DNA of 64,000 nucleotides, taken from assembly GCA_963798795.1 (NCBI GenBank), contig CAWCUZ010000006.1, positions 372,001 through 436,000 on the forward strand. Direction: 5' to 3'. This DNA comes from CAWCUZ01 sp963798795 (GTDB lineage Bacteria > Acidobacteriota > Vicinamibacteria > Vicinamibacterales > SCN-69-37). The notes below the pieces were generated by a model, which saw only the letters and a list, made by a program, of their open reading frames with translations, was not told the origin of the DNA and made no database searches. Of this stretch, positions 42,911-51,726 are shown in pieces (the stretch's first letter is position 1; the number at the start of each line of letters is the position of its first letter). The translations under genes were made by a program, and so were the position numbers.

Positions 42911-43604
42911 ATGACGAACACGCCCCCGTCGTCGCTCTCCGACGCGGCTTTGCTCGCGGAAACCGTGCGGGTGGCCGGCGCCGAACGACGCCACTGCTGA
43001 CCTCGTGGCACTGCTTGCCGAGGTGGATTCACGCAAGCTCTACCTCGGTGAGGGCCATCCGTCACTATTCGCGTGGTGCACGCACGCGCTCCGGCTGTCG
43101 GAGCCGGCGGCCTACAGCCGCATCACGGCCGCTCGGGCCGCGCGCCGCTACCCGGCGATCCTGGCGCAGCTGGCCAGCGGCGACGTCACGCTCACGACCG
43201 TCACGCTATTGGTGGCGCATCTTACCGACGACAATCACGAGGCGCTGCTCGAAGCCGCGCGCCGCAAGAGCAAGCGCGACGTCGACCGGCTGGTCGCATC
43301 GCTCGTGCCGCAGCCGGACGTCGCGTCGACTCTGCGGCGGCTGCCGGCGGCGCGCGCCGTGACGCCGCGATCGGCCACTGGCGCTGTCACTGCCGCCAGC
43401 GCACCGGCCGTGCCGCTTCCGCTGACTCCGGTCGTGGCGACGCCCGAGCCGGCACCGCCATCGAAGCGCGCCGTGGTCGCGCTGCTGGCCGCGGACCGCT
43501 ATCTCCTCAAAGTCACGCTGAGCGACGCGAACTGCAGGCCGACTCGGAGTTCGTCTTCAAGAAGCACGGCGCGCTCGGCGGCGCCTAGTGTCCTGGAACC
43601 GTGA
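42911..43604 (+). pseudogene. Truncated, frameshifted HNH endonuclease (DUF222-like type)
   Basis: The N-terminus SLSDAALLAETVRVAGAERR, after one shift near 42985 (delete one C), continues ATADLVALLAEVDSRKLYLG, LFAWCTHALRLSEPAAYSRI and VTLLVAHLTDDNHEALLEAA. That is the conserved front part of a family of HNH endonucleases common in Acidobacteriota and Deltaproteobacteria. At about residue 190 (VTLSDAN) similarity stops and the catalytic C-terminal HNH domain is missing. The gene is therefore dead as an endonuclease whatever the status of the frameshift. Confidence 0.65.
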
Positions 43605-43695
43605 TTCATCGCATGAGTTCCGGGCGGGGCATCCCGGCTCGCGGCGTTGCTCCTCCCTCGAATTCCGGTGCGGCTGCTGCGGGCCGAGCGGTAAC

Positions 43696-43736
43696 GAGCC
43701 GGGTCTGTCCCTGATTCCCAGGGACCGACCCGCTGG
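43696..43736. repeat. GGGTCTGTCCC palindrome, copy 2
   Basis: GAGCCGGGTCTGTCCC, a 9-base loop (TGATTCCCA), then GGGACCGACCCGCTGG. The arms are identical to the copy in the leuC-leuD gap. It lies between the HNH remnant and tRNA-Ser. Confidence 0.75.
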
Positions 43737-43767
43737 CTGGTTCAGGCGATCGCTTCAATCAGGTCAG

Positions 43768-43854
43768 CGGAGGGAGAGGGATTCGAACCCCCGGTGCCGT
43801 TTCCGGCACAGCGGTTTTCAAGACCGCCGCCTTCGACCGCTCGGCCATCCCTCC
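43768..43854 (-). tRNA. tRNA-Ser (anticodon UGA)
   Basis: 87 bases fold as a class II tRNA. The acceptor stem is GGAGGGA with TCCCTCC and discriminator G. The anticodon loop CTTGAAA gives anticodon TGA on the stem GCGGT/ACCGC. The long variable arm is TGTGCCGGAAACGGCACC, and the T-loop is GGTTCGAATCC. CCA is not encoded. It reads UCA and other UCN codons. Confidence 0.96.
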
Positions 43855-43928
43855 GGCACGGGCGCGCCCGATGCGCCCATCGTATCTGACGTGGGACATG
43901 GACGGCGGGGCGTAGGCAATAGGGACGT

Positions 43929-44040
43929 AGGCGGCGGGCTTCAGCCCGCCGCGATCTTCCGCAGGGCTGAAGCCCTGCGGCTACGTCAGGCGGGGTTCCG
44001 CAGGGCTGAAGCCCTGCGGCTACGTGTGCCCTGCGGCTAC
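43929..44040. repeat. Array of GGGCTGAAGCCC palindromes
   Basis: One palindrome GGCGGGCTTCAGCCCGCC (43932-43949) is followed by two identical 30-base units (43957-43986 and 43996-44025, 39 bases apart) centred on GCAGGGCTGAAGCCCTGC and ending GGCTACGT. A third, partial unit (44028-44040) gives CCCTGCGGCTAC. The last unit supplies the stop codon of the minus-strand gene next to it. Same core as the mnmE/mnmG repeat. Confidence 0.85.
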
Positions 44041-44735
44041 TGCTGTTCCGCGCTGCTGCCGCTGAACTGATCCTCCTCCTCCGCAAACAGCACGTTGAAC
44101 GAGGTGAGCGATCCGTAGCACCCGCTGATGTAGCCCTGCAGCTTCACCTTCACGTCGTCGGTCAGGTCCGACGCGTTGACCTGCTGCTCCAGGGTGCGAA
44201 GACGGTTCCGCAGCATCACGATCTTGTGGAAGAAGGTCTCGATCGGCCACGACTTCTCCTGGAGGCCGGGAGAGCCGGGCTTGAGGACCAGCGAGCCGCC
44301 GCGCCATTTCGCTGCGGGCGCGACCGGTGTCAGGCCGTTCTCCTCGCGAATGACGCGCCGGAGCAGCAACTCGAGATCGTCAGTGCCGGTGGAGGTCACG
44401 GGGGGCTGGCTCCTTTCGCGATCGCTCACGAGGGGGAAGGGTTCCTCCGCCCGACCGGGCGGACGCGGTTCGCGCGGCTGACCGGCCGGAATCGACACGC
44501 CGGGCGCGCGCGCCGCGGGTGCCGGCGGGGCGTCGGCGGCCGGCGGGGCGTCGGAGGGGGGAACGCGCGGACCGCCGCGGTAGTTGTGCTCGCTCCGGCA
44601 GTAGCCGCACACGACCCGGATGGGCTGGCCCGAAGGGTCGGCGGCCACGACCGTGTGCATCCGGTCGGTCTTGCAGGCGCGACAGTAGTCCTCGATTCCC
44701 GAACCGGCACGGTACGTCCGAATGGGCTGCGTCAC
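44037..44735 (-). CDS. Zinc-ribbon protein of unknown function
   Basis: 232 residues. The N-terminal zinc ribbon has cysteine pairs at 18/21 (EDYCRACKTDR) and 43/46 (VVCGYCRSEHNY). A proline- and alanine-rich linker (about 55-115) follows, then a predicted helical C-terminal half (ELLLRRVIREENGL, PIETFFHKIVMLRNRLRTLE, then QQVNASDLTDDVKVKLQG). No membrane segment. I do not know the family; the layout suggests a nucleic-acid or protein adaptor. Its stop codon is formed by the end of the repeat array. It is divergent from the sugar transferase. Confidence 0.75.
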   Translation of the reverse strand: MTQPIRTYRAGSGIEDYCRACKTDRMHTVVAADPSGQPIRVVCGYCRSEHNYRGGPRVPPSDAPPAADAPPAPAARAPGVSIPAGQPREPRPPGRAEEPFPLVSDRERSQPPVTSTGTDDLELLLRRVIREENGLTPVAPAAKWRGGSLVLKPGSPGLQEKSWPIETFFHKIVMLRNRLRTLEQQVNASDLTDDVKVKLQGYISGCYGSLTSFNVLFAEEEDQFSGSSAEQQ

Positions 44736-44789
44736 TGACCAGATCCTACTCGCACCGCCCGACGACCGGCCTCCGGGACGCGAATGTCC

Positions 44790-44818
44790 GCCGGCTGATT
44801 ACGTTCCTGTCAGCCGGC
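44790..44818. promoter_or_regulatory. Hairpin in the divergent gap before the sugar transferase
   Basis: GCCGGCTGA, an 11-base loop, then TCAGCCGGC: a perfect 9-bp inverted repeat in the 165-base gap between two divergent genes. It could be an operator or an mRNA leader hairpin. Confidence 0.35.
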
Positions 44819-44900
44819 TGCGACTCGAGCGACGGCATCCGGGATTTTCCGGGCGGAATCAAGGGACTTTGCGTGGACCGCCGTTTGCTTTGTCGGTCGC

Positions 44901-46151
44901 GTGGCTTCCCGCTCGTCAGCCCTGGTGCGCCTGCTGGTCAACGGCCTCAAATTCGGCGGCATCGGACTCCTCGTGGTGGCGGTGTGGCACTGGGCCTGGC
45001 CCGAATCGGTCGAGCACGAAGTGCTCGTGCTGGGCATCGTCGGCGCGCTGGCGTTCGCCGCCCGCATGATCTACGTCGCGGTGCGGCGCGCGCGGGTCTT
45101 CTCGGACCGCGCGATCATTCTGGGCACCGCGCCGCTCGCCGCCAGCGTGGTGGACGAGCTGAACGCGCGACCCGGGAGCCGTTTCCAGGTGATGGGATTC
45201 GTCGACGACACGGGCGAAGGCGCCGAGGCGGTGCCGGGCGCCAGGTATCTCGGTCCCATCGAGCAACTCTCGCGCATTATCGACGTCACGGATCCCACGC
45301 GCATTGTCGTGGCCATGCGCGACCGGCGCGGCCGCGTGCCGGACGGTCCGCTGCTCGAGGCCCGCTTCCGCGGCATCGCGGTGGAGGAAGGCGTGAGCTT
45401 CTACGAGCGGGCGACCGGCAAGCTCGCCATCGAATCGATGCGGCCGAGCTCGCTGATCCTGGCCGAGGGCTTCCGGCACCCGGATTTCGCCAGCTCCCGG
45501 CTCCGGCGAGCGATCCGGCGCGCGATCACGTGCGCGTGGTCGTCGATCGCGCTCGTCCTGTCCTCCCCGGTGCTCGGCCTGATCGCGGCGCTCGTCAAGC
45601 TCGACTCAGCGGGGCCGGTCTTCTTCGTCCAGGATCGCGTCGGCCGCGGCGGCCGGCCGTTCCCGCTGATCAAGTTCCGGACGATGCGCACGCAGGACGG
45701 ACAGAAGTCGGAGTGGGTGGCCGACAACGAGCAGCGCATCACGCGCGTGGGCAAATGGCTGCGGCGCTTCCGGCTCGACGAGCTGCCGCAGCTCGTCAAC
45801 ATCGTGCGCGGCCACATGAATCTCGTCGGTCCGCGGCCGCATCCCGTATCGAACTTCCAGCTCTTCATGGCCGGGATCCCGTACTACGGGCTGCGCGCGA
45901 CGGTACGGCCCGGCGTCACCGGCTGGGCGCAGGTCCGCTACGGCTACGCCAACAGCCTCGAGGAAGAGACCGAGAAGATGCGGTACGACCTGTACTACAT
46001 CAAGCAGCGCACCTTCTGGCTCGACGTCCGGATCGTGTTGCAGACGGTCGCCGTGCTCTTCTTCAGCCGCGGATCGCACGCGGCCGCCCCGCCCGTGCCG
46101 CGCCGCGCGCTGAACGAAAAGAAGGCCGATTCGCCGGCGGGGGCCGGCTGA
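44901..46151 (+). CDS. Polyprenyl-phosphate sugar-1-phosphate transferase (WbaP/EpsE-like), copy 1
   Basis: Initiates polysaccharide synthesis by moving a sugar phosphate onto undecaprenyl phosphate. 416 residues from a GTG start. Two N-terminal membrane helices (about 9-33 and 39-61) are followed by a Rossmann-like CoA_binding_3 region (about 70-180, AIILGTAPLAASVVDELNAR). Then come a membrane hairpin (about 205-230) and the catalytic domain, with KLDSAGPVFFVQDRVGRGG, PFPLIKFRTM, RRFRLDELPQLVNIVRG, NLVGPRPHP and RPGVTGWAQVRYGYAN. It has fewer N-terminal helices than classical WbaP. A close paralogue lies at 51.7 kb. Confidence 0.92.
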   Translation: MASRSSALVRLLVNGLKFGGIGLLVVAVWHWAWPESVEHEVLVLGIVGALAFAARMIYVAVRRARVFSDRAIILGTAPLAASVVDELNARPGSRFQVMGFVDDTGEGAEAVPGARYLGPIEQLSRIIDVTDPTRIVVAMRDRRGRVPDGPLLEARFRGIAVEEGVSFYERATGKLAIESMRPSSLILAEGFRHPDFASSRLRRAIRRAITCAWSSIALVLSSPVLGLIAALVKLDSAGPVFFVQDRVGRGGRPFPLIKFRTMRTQDGQKSEWVADNEQRITRVGKWLRRFRLDELPQLVNIVRGHMNLVGPRPHPVSNFQLFMAGIPYYGLRATVRPGVTGWAQVRYGYANSLEEETEKMRYDLYYIKQRTFWLDVRIVLQTVAVLFFSRGSHAAAPPVPRRALNEKKADSPAGAG

Positions 46152-46183
46152 CCGCCCCGCCTCGCGTGGCATAGACTCGACGG

Positions 46184-48016
46184 GTGATTCGGGGGCTGCG
46201 GCCCGGCGCCTTCGCGGCGGCGCCGGCCAACATCAAGGTACGCCGCGAGGACCTGGTCCGCATCGGCCGGTATCTCATCCCGGAGTGGCGGCGCTCGCTG
46301 CTCATCCTGTTCTGCATCACGCTCACGTCGCTGTTCGGCCTGGTGCCGCCGTACCTGATGCGGACGATCATCGACGTCGCCATTCCGCAGGGCGACGGCG
46401 CGCTGTTGAACCGGGTCGTCGTGGCGATGGTCGCGGTGCCGCTCGTGTCGGGCCTGCTCGGCGTGTGGCAGAACTACCTCGTCACGGTGATGAGCCAGGG
46501 CGTGATGTTCGACCTGCGCAACCAGATGTACGACCGGCTGCTGCGCCAGTCGCTGCGGTTCTTCACCGCCACCAAGTCGGGGGAGATCCTGTCGCGCCTG
46601 CAGAACGACGTCGGCGGCGTGCAGGGCGTGGTGAGCGGCACGATGGTGGCGCTCGTCACCAACGGCTTCGTGCTGCTGTCGACGCTCGTCGTCATCTTCA
46701 AGATGGACTGGCAGCTCTCGCTCGTGGCGGTCGGCATCCTGCCGTTCTTCATCCTGCCGACGCGCCGGGTGGGCAGGCTGCGGAGCACGCTGTCGAAGGA
46801 AACGCAGGAGCGGCTCGCCGAGCTGACGGCGTACATGCAGGAGACGCTGTCGGTCAGCGGGTATCTGATCACGCGGCTGTTCGGAGCCCAGGCGTACGAG
46901 GCGGGACGCTATCGCGACAAGGCCGCGCGCGTGCGCGACCTCCAGATCCAGCAGAGCATGGTCGGCCGCTGGTTCTTCATGCTGCTCGCCACGTTCGCCA
47001 CGGTGGGACCGGCCCTCATCTATCTGGTCGGCGGGCACGAAGCGATTGCCGGCACGCTGACCATCGGCACGGTCGTGGCGTTCGTCTTCTACCTGGGCCG
47101 GCTGTACGGCCCGGCGTCGAGCCTCGTGAACGCGCACGTGCAGGTGATGACGGCCGTGGCGCTGTTCCAGCGCATCTTCGAGTACCTGGATCTGCCGGTG
47201 GAGGTTCGCGACCCGCCCGCGCCGGTGCGGCTCCCGACACCGCGCGGCGCGCTCGCGTTCGACCACGTGTCGATGGGCTACGCGCCCGGCGTGCCGACGC
47301 TCGAGGACCTCACGTTCGAAGCGCAGCCCGGCCAGATGGTGGCGCTCGTCGGACCGAGCGGCGCCGGCAAGACGACGCTGACGTATCTGGCGTGCCGGCT
47401 GTACGACCCGGGCCAGGGGCGGATCACCTTCGACGGCGTCGACCTGCGGGAGCTGGCGCTCGGGGACCTGTCGAAGTGGATCGCCAAGGTCACGCAGGAG
47501 TCGACGCTCTTCAACGCCACCGTCGAGGAGAACCTGCGCTACGGCAAGCCGGACGCGACGATGGACGAGATCGAGGACGCCTGCCGCGTGGCGCAGATCC
47601 ACGACGTGATCGCCGCGCTGCCGCAGGGCTACGCCACGCTCGTCGGCGAGCGCGGCTACCGGCTGTCCGGCGGCGAGAAGCAGCGCATCGCGCTCGCGCG
47701 GGTCGTCCTGCGCAATCCCAAACTGCTCATCCTGGACGAAGCCACGTCGTCGCTGGATTCGCAGTCGGAGGCGCTGATCCAGCGGGCGCTCGAGCCGCTC
47801 TTCGAGGGCCGGACGAGCCTGGTGATCGCGCATCGGCTGAGCACCATCCTGAAGGCCGATCAGATTCTCGTGCTCGACCAGGGGCGGATCGTGGAGCGCG
47901 GCGTCCACGCGGCGCTGCTCGCGCGCGGCGGCCTGTACACGACGCTGTACGAGCAGCAGTTCAGCGATCCGGCAGGTCGATCTTCCAGATCCGCTGCTGA
48001 GCGCGCCACACGATGA
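46184..48016 (+). CDS. ABC transporter, fused permease and ATPase (exporter type)
   Basis: A half-transporter of 610 residues that works as a dimer. The six-helix membrane domain (about 25-330, including VPPYLMRTIIDVAIPQGDG) is followed by the ATPase, with Walker A GPSGAGKTTL, signature LSGGEKQRIALARV, Walker B LLILDEATSSLDS and the H-loop AHRLSTI. The start is a GTG 32 bases after the sugar transferase stop, so the two are probably co-transcribed. Substrate unknown; a lipid-linked glycan or lipid is plausible from context. The 3' end overlaps the convergent gene by 56 bases. Confidence 0.92.
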   Translation: MIRGLRPGAFAAAPANIKVRREDLVRIGRYLIPEWRRSLLILFCITLTSLFGLVPPYLMRTIIDVAIPQGDGALLNRVVVAMVAVPLVSGLLGVWQNYLVTVMSQGVMFDLRNQMYDRLLRQSLRFFTATKSGEILSRLQNDVGGVQGVVSGTMVALVTNGFVLLSTLVVIFKMDWQLSLVAVGILPFFILPTRRVGRLRSTLSKETQERLAELTAYMQETLSVSGYLITRLFGAQAYEAGRYRDKAARVRDLQIQQSMVGRWFFMLLATFATVGPALIYLVGGHEAIAGTLTIGTVVAFVFYLGRLYGPASSLVNAHVQVMTAVALFQRIFEYLDLPVEVRDPPAPVRLPTPRGALAFDHVSMGYAPGVPTLEDLTFEAQPGQMVALVGPSGAGKTTLTYLACRLYDPGQGRITFDGVDLRELALGDLSKWIAKVTQESTLFNATVEENLRYGKPDATMDEIEDACRVAQIHDVIAALPQGYATLVGERGYRLSGGEKQRIALARVVLRNPKLLILDEATSSLDSQSEALIQRALEPLFEGRTSLVIAHRLSTILKADQILVLDQGRIVERGVHAALLARGGLYTTLYEQQFSDPAGRSSRSAAERATR

Positions 48017-48647
48017 CGGCGAGCATCACGGTGCCGCCGGCGGCCACGTACGGCAGGGCGCGCTGCATCGCGTGGGTGCCGAAACGAATCAGCAGCGCAT
48101 TGATGACGATGAGCGCCACGCGGAACTCGGTGGGCCCGAGCCAGGCGTAGCTGATCGTGAACCGGCCGACGGTGGCGACCATCAGGAACGAGTGCGCCAT
48201 GAAGCCGGCGAACGCGGCCAGGATCAGCAGCAGGTCGAAGGCCGAGCGATCGGGCAGGATCAGCGCGTAGCCGATCGTCACGGCGCACAGGAACACGTAG
48301 TCCAGGAAGTGGTCGAGGTAATAGCCCCACTTCACGAGCCCCGTGCCCCGGAACTTGCCGAGCTTGCCGTCGAGATGGTCGGTCAGGTAGTGCAGGACGA
48401 TCGTCAGCGACACCATCCAGAGCCACGGCAGGCTGGCGCGCGCCAGCGCGCTGAAGGCCACGATCAGCACGCACCAGACGAGCGACAGCCAGGTGAGGTG
48501 ATAGGTCTCGAGCCAGCGCGGCAGGCGCGGCAGGATGGCGGGCGCCAGGCGGCGCTCGAGCGGCGCGAGCAGCGAGCGGTTCGTCTTGTCGGCGCCGGCG
48601 AAGGATGAACCGTGATTGCCGCCGCCGGGACGGCCCGAGGGGGTCAT
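47961..48647 (-). CDS. CDP-alcohol phosphatidyltransferase-like membrane protein
   Basis: 228 residues with about six membrane helices (WLSLVWCVLIVAFSALARAS, LWMVSLTIVLHYLTD and others). The motif DHLDGKLGKFRGTGLVKWGY with YLDHFLD corresponds to the CDP-alcohol phosphatidyltransferase site, which holds the metal-binding aspartates. However, AR of the canonical DGxxAR is GK here, and one extra residue precedes the conserved G. The enzyme class would join a CDP-linked lipid to an alcohol. The start was chosen over an upstream ATG that would overlap the divergent kinase. It fits a lipid or polysaccharide locus. Confidence 0.75.
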   Translation of the reverse strand: MTPSGRPGGGNHGSSFAGADKTNRSLLAPLERRLAPAILPRLPRWLETYHLTWLSLVWCVLIVAFSALARASLPWLWMVSLTIVLHYLTDHLDGKLGKFRGTGLVKWGYYLDHFLDYVFLCAVTIGYALILPDRSAFDLLLILAAFAGFMAHSFLMVATVGRFTISYAWLGPTEFRVALIVINALLIRFGTHAMQRALPYVAAGGTVMLAVIVWRAQQRIWKIDLPDR

Positions 48648-48690
48648 GGCGACGAGAGTATGATCAGACGGAGCCCGCCAACAACCGGCC

Positions 48691-51591
48691 ATGATCGGCA
48701 CCAGGCTGACGCACTACGAGATCGAGGCCAAGCTGGGCGAGGGTGGAATGGGCGCGGTCTATCGCGCGCGCGACACCGTGCTCGGCCGCGACGTCGCGGT
48801 CAAAGTGATTTCACCCGACGCCGCGGGCGACCCGGACCTGGCGTCGCGCATCCTGCGCGAGGCGAAAGCCGCCTCCCGTCTCAATCACCCCAACATCGTC
48901 ACCGTCCATGAATTCGGCCGCGCCGGCGCCGTCGATTTCATCGTCATGGAGTACGTCGACGGCGAGCCGTTGACGCGGCGGATGCCGGTGGGCGGACTCC
49001 CGATCGACCGCGCGATCGAGTACGGCGCCGAAATCGCGGACGCGCTGGCGGTCGCGCACGAAGCGGGGATCGTGCACCGCGACATCAAGCCGGGCAACGT
49101 GATGCTCACGCGGACGGGACGCGTGAAGGTGGTGGACTTCGGCCTGGCGCGGCCGCTGCCGGTGGCGCCGGGCGCCGACACGCGCGAAGCCAGCACGCAG
49201 TGGATGACGAGAGCCGGCGTCGCGGCCGGCACCGTCGGCTACATGGCGCCGGAGCAGATCGAAGGCAAGCCGCCCGATGCGCGCAGCGACGTGTTCGCGC
49301 TCGGCGTCGTCCTGTTCGAGCTCGTGACCGGCCGCCGCCCCTTCGGCGGCGACTCGATCTGGACGACGATCCAGGCGACGCTGTCGGGCGAGGTGCCGGA
49401 CGTCGTTCGGCTGAGGCCCGAGGTGCCGCCGGCTCTCGCGCGGATCATCGGGCGCGCCATCGCGCGCGACCCCGCGGCACGGTATCCGTCGGCCCGCGAG
49501 CTGGCCGACGAGTTGAGCGCCCTGCGGCGTCCCGTGCAACCCGCAGGCCGTCCGCCACGCCGGGCGCGCCGCTGGATGCTCATCGGCGGCGTCGCCGCGC
49601 TGGCCGTTGTGGCCGCGGCGGCCATCGGCTGGGTCTGGCTGCGCGAGTCGCGTTTGCGGTGGGTTCGACAGACGGCGATTCCGGAGATCAAACAGGACGT
49701 CGGCCACGGCGATTTCGACGGAGCGTTTCGCCTGACACGGGAAGCGCTGGCCGTGGCGCCTGACGAGCCGGAACTCCCGCAGTTGTGGACGAACGTGTCC
49801 TTCGAGACCGCGATCACGAGCGATCCGCCGGGCGCGACGGTGGAAGTCAGAGGCTACTCGTCGGACCGGCCCTGGATGAACCTCGGCACGACTCCGTTGG
49901 CCGGCACACCCGTGCCGATGGGCCTGGTGCGGTGGCGCGTGACGAAGCCCGGCTACGATCCGCTGGAGGTGTCGGGGAGCGCACCCGAAACCTCATCCGT
50001 TCACCTGACGCCCGCCGGCACCGCGCCCGACGGGATGGTGTTCGTCCCGCGGGGTCCCGTGGACCTCGACACCGGCACCTTCGACGTGCCCGATTTCTGG
50101 ATCGATCGATACGAAGTCACCAACCGGCAGTTCAAGCAGTTCGTCGACGCGGGCGGCTATCGGAAGAAGGAGTACTGGCAGTCGCCGTTCGTGGAGGACG
50201 GCCGCACGGTTCCGTGGGCGACCGCGATCGGCGAATTCGTCGACGCCACGGGGCGCCCCGGACCGTCCACGTGGAATGTGGGGTCCTATCCGGATGGGCA
50301 GGACGACTATCCGGTGAGCGGCGTCAGTTGGTACGAGGCCGCGGCGTACGCGGAATTCGCGCACCGGAAGCTGCCGACGATTTATCACTGGTACAAGGCG
50401 TCGGGCGCGTTTTCGATTTTTTCGGAGATCCTGACCGAGAGCAATTTCTCGGGCCAGGCGACCGCCCGGGTCGGGCAGTTCCGCGGACTTGGTCCGTACG
50501 GCACGTACGACATGGCCGGCAACGTGAAGGAATGGTGCTGGAACGCGGCCGACACGGACCGGCGCTACGTGCTGGGCGGGTCCTTCAAGGACGCGAATTA
50601 TCAGTTCAAGGACGCGGACGCACAGTCGCCGTGGGAACGCCATGCCGGATACGGGTTCCGCACCATCAGCGAAGCGGAGCCGGTCCCGGACGCGCTGAGC
50701 GCGGAGGTCCGCAGCGTCGAACGCGATCCGTCCAGCCTCGAGCCGGTCGACGACGCGGTGTACGAGGTCTACCGGCGGCAGTTCGACTACGACGCCTTGC
50801 CGCTGGACGCCACCATCGAGTCGACGCAGGAGTCCACGGCATGGCGCCGGGAGAAAGTCTCGTTCAACGCGGCGTACGGGCAGGACCGCGTGCCGGCGTA
50901 TCTGTTCATCCCGAAGACGAGCTCGCCGCCGTACCAGGTCGTCATCGTGTTTCCGGGCTCGGACGCCGTCATGCGGGCCTCGAGCAGCGACCTCTGGCTG
51001 CAGTGGGAGGAGTTCTTCGTCCGAAGCGGCCGGATGCTGGTGTATCCGGTTTACCAGGGCACGTACGAGCGCCGGGTGACCGGTCCGATCGGACCGAACG
51101 TGTTCCGCGAGACGATGGTCCAGCGCGGCAAGGACATGCGCCGGACCGTCGACTACCTGGCGACCCGCCCGGACGTGGATGCCTCCCGGATCGCGTTCTA
51201 CGGACTCAGCCTCGGGGCCCAGCTCGGGCCGGTGTTCCTGGCCATCGAGCCGCGCTTCCGGACGGGCGTGCTCATGTCAGGCGGGTTCGAGACGTGGGAG
51301 ATCCCGCCGGAAGTAGACCCCGTGAACTTCGCCCCCCACGTGCACCTGCCCGTGCTCATGGTCAACGGCCGCCAGGATTTCGACCTCCCGTACGCCACGG
51401 CGCAGGTGCCGCTGTTCGAGGCGCTCGGAACGCCCATGTCGGATAAGCGCCACCTGGTGTTCGAAGGTGGACACATTCCGGCCCGGCAGGAAGGCCCGAT
51501 CAAGGCGATTCTGGACTGGTTGGACAAGTATCTGGGGCCGGTTGGCGCCGGATTAGCGGGTCCGATCGGCCCTGCCGGCGCCCGAAACTGA
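48691..51591 (+). CDS. Multidomain Ser/Thr kinase: kinase, TM, PEGA, SUMF1-like, alpha/beta hydrolase
   Basis: 966 residues. The kinase domain (about 8-278) is complete: GEGGMGAVY, K38, HRDIKPGN at 129-136, DFG at 149-151 and APE at 186-188. A membrane helix (295-316) leads outside. There follow a PEGA-like beta domain (about 375-430, SDPPGATVEVRG) and a SUMF1/formylglycine-enzyme fold (about 445-660, FWIDRYEVTNRQFKQFVDAG, MAGNVKEWCWN). That fold lacks the paired cysteines of true formylglycine enzymes. Last is an alpha/beta hydrolase (about 720-945) with nucleophile S840 in GLSLGAQ and candidates D896 (NGRQDFD) and H928 (EGGHIP). The C-terminal enzyme would sit outside the cytoplasm. Confidence 0.9.
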   Translation: MIGTRLTHYEIEAKLGEGGMGAVYRARDTVLGRDVAVKVISPDAAGDPDLASRILREAKAASRLNHPNIVTVHEFGRAGAVDFIVMEYVDGEPLTRRMPVGGLPIDRAIEYGAEIADALAVAHEAGIVHRDIKPGNVMLTRTGRVKVVDFGLARPLPVAPGADTREASTQWMTRAGVAAGTVGYMAPEQIEGKPPDARSDVFALGVVLFELVTGRRPFGGDSIWTTIQATLSGEVPDVVRLRPEVPPALARIIGRAIARDPAARYPSARELADELSALRRPVQPAGRPPRRARRWMLIGGVAALAVVAAAAIGWVWLRESRLRWVRQTAIPEIKQDVGHGDFDGAFRLTREALAVAPDEPELPQLWTNVSFETAITSDPPGATVEVRGYSSDRPWMNLGTTPLAGTPVPMGLVRWRVTKPGYDPLEVSGSAPETSSVHLTPAGTAPDGMVFVPRGPVDLDTGTFDVPDFWIDRYEVTNRQFKQFVDAGGYRKKEYWQSPFVEDGRTVPWATAIGEFVDATGRPGPSTWNVGSYPDGQDDYPVSGVSWYEAAAYAEFAHRKLPTIYHWYKASGAFSIFSEILTESNFSGQATARVGQFRGLGPYGTYDMAGNVKEWCWNAADTDRRYVLGGSFKDANYQFKDADAQSPWERHAGYGFRTISEAEPVPDALSAEVRSVERDPSSLEPVDDAVYEVYRRQFDYDALPLDATIESTQESTAWRREKVSFNAAYGQDRVPAYLFIPKTSSPPYQVVIVFPGSDAVMRASSSDLWLQWEEFFVRSGRMLVYPVYQGTYERRVTGPIGPNVFRETMVQRGKDMRRTVDYLATRPDVDASRIAFYGLSLGAQLGPVFLAIEPRFRTGVLMSGGFETWEIPPEVDPVNFAPHVHLPVLMVNGRQDFDLPYATAQVPLFEALGTPMSDKRHLVFEGGHIPARQEGPIKAILDWLDKYLGPVGAGLAGPIGPAGARN

Positions 51592-51726
51592 CAATCGTCA
51601 AGCGCGCGTTACCGTTTCGGACTATCATTCTCCGGTTCTTCGTCGGGCCGCGGGTCAGTCGGGACACCAACGGAACGGCGATTGCGGGTGTATTTGTTCA
51701 CGATCGCGGCGAATCCTCCTTCATTC

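Noticed and set aside
44037..44040. CRISPR array as an explanation of the 30-base repeats after tRNA-Ser
   Set aside because: Only two full units, self-palindromic with a 9-base gap, no spacers and no cas genes.
50263..50278. parS-like CCGTCCACGTGGAATG inside the multidomain kinase gene
   Set aside because: Five of sixteen positions differ from the site near parA; probably coding chance.
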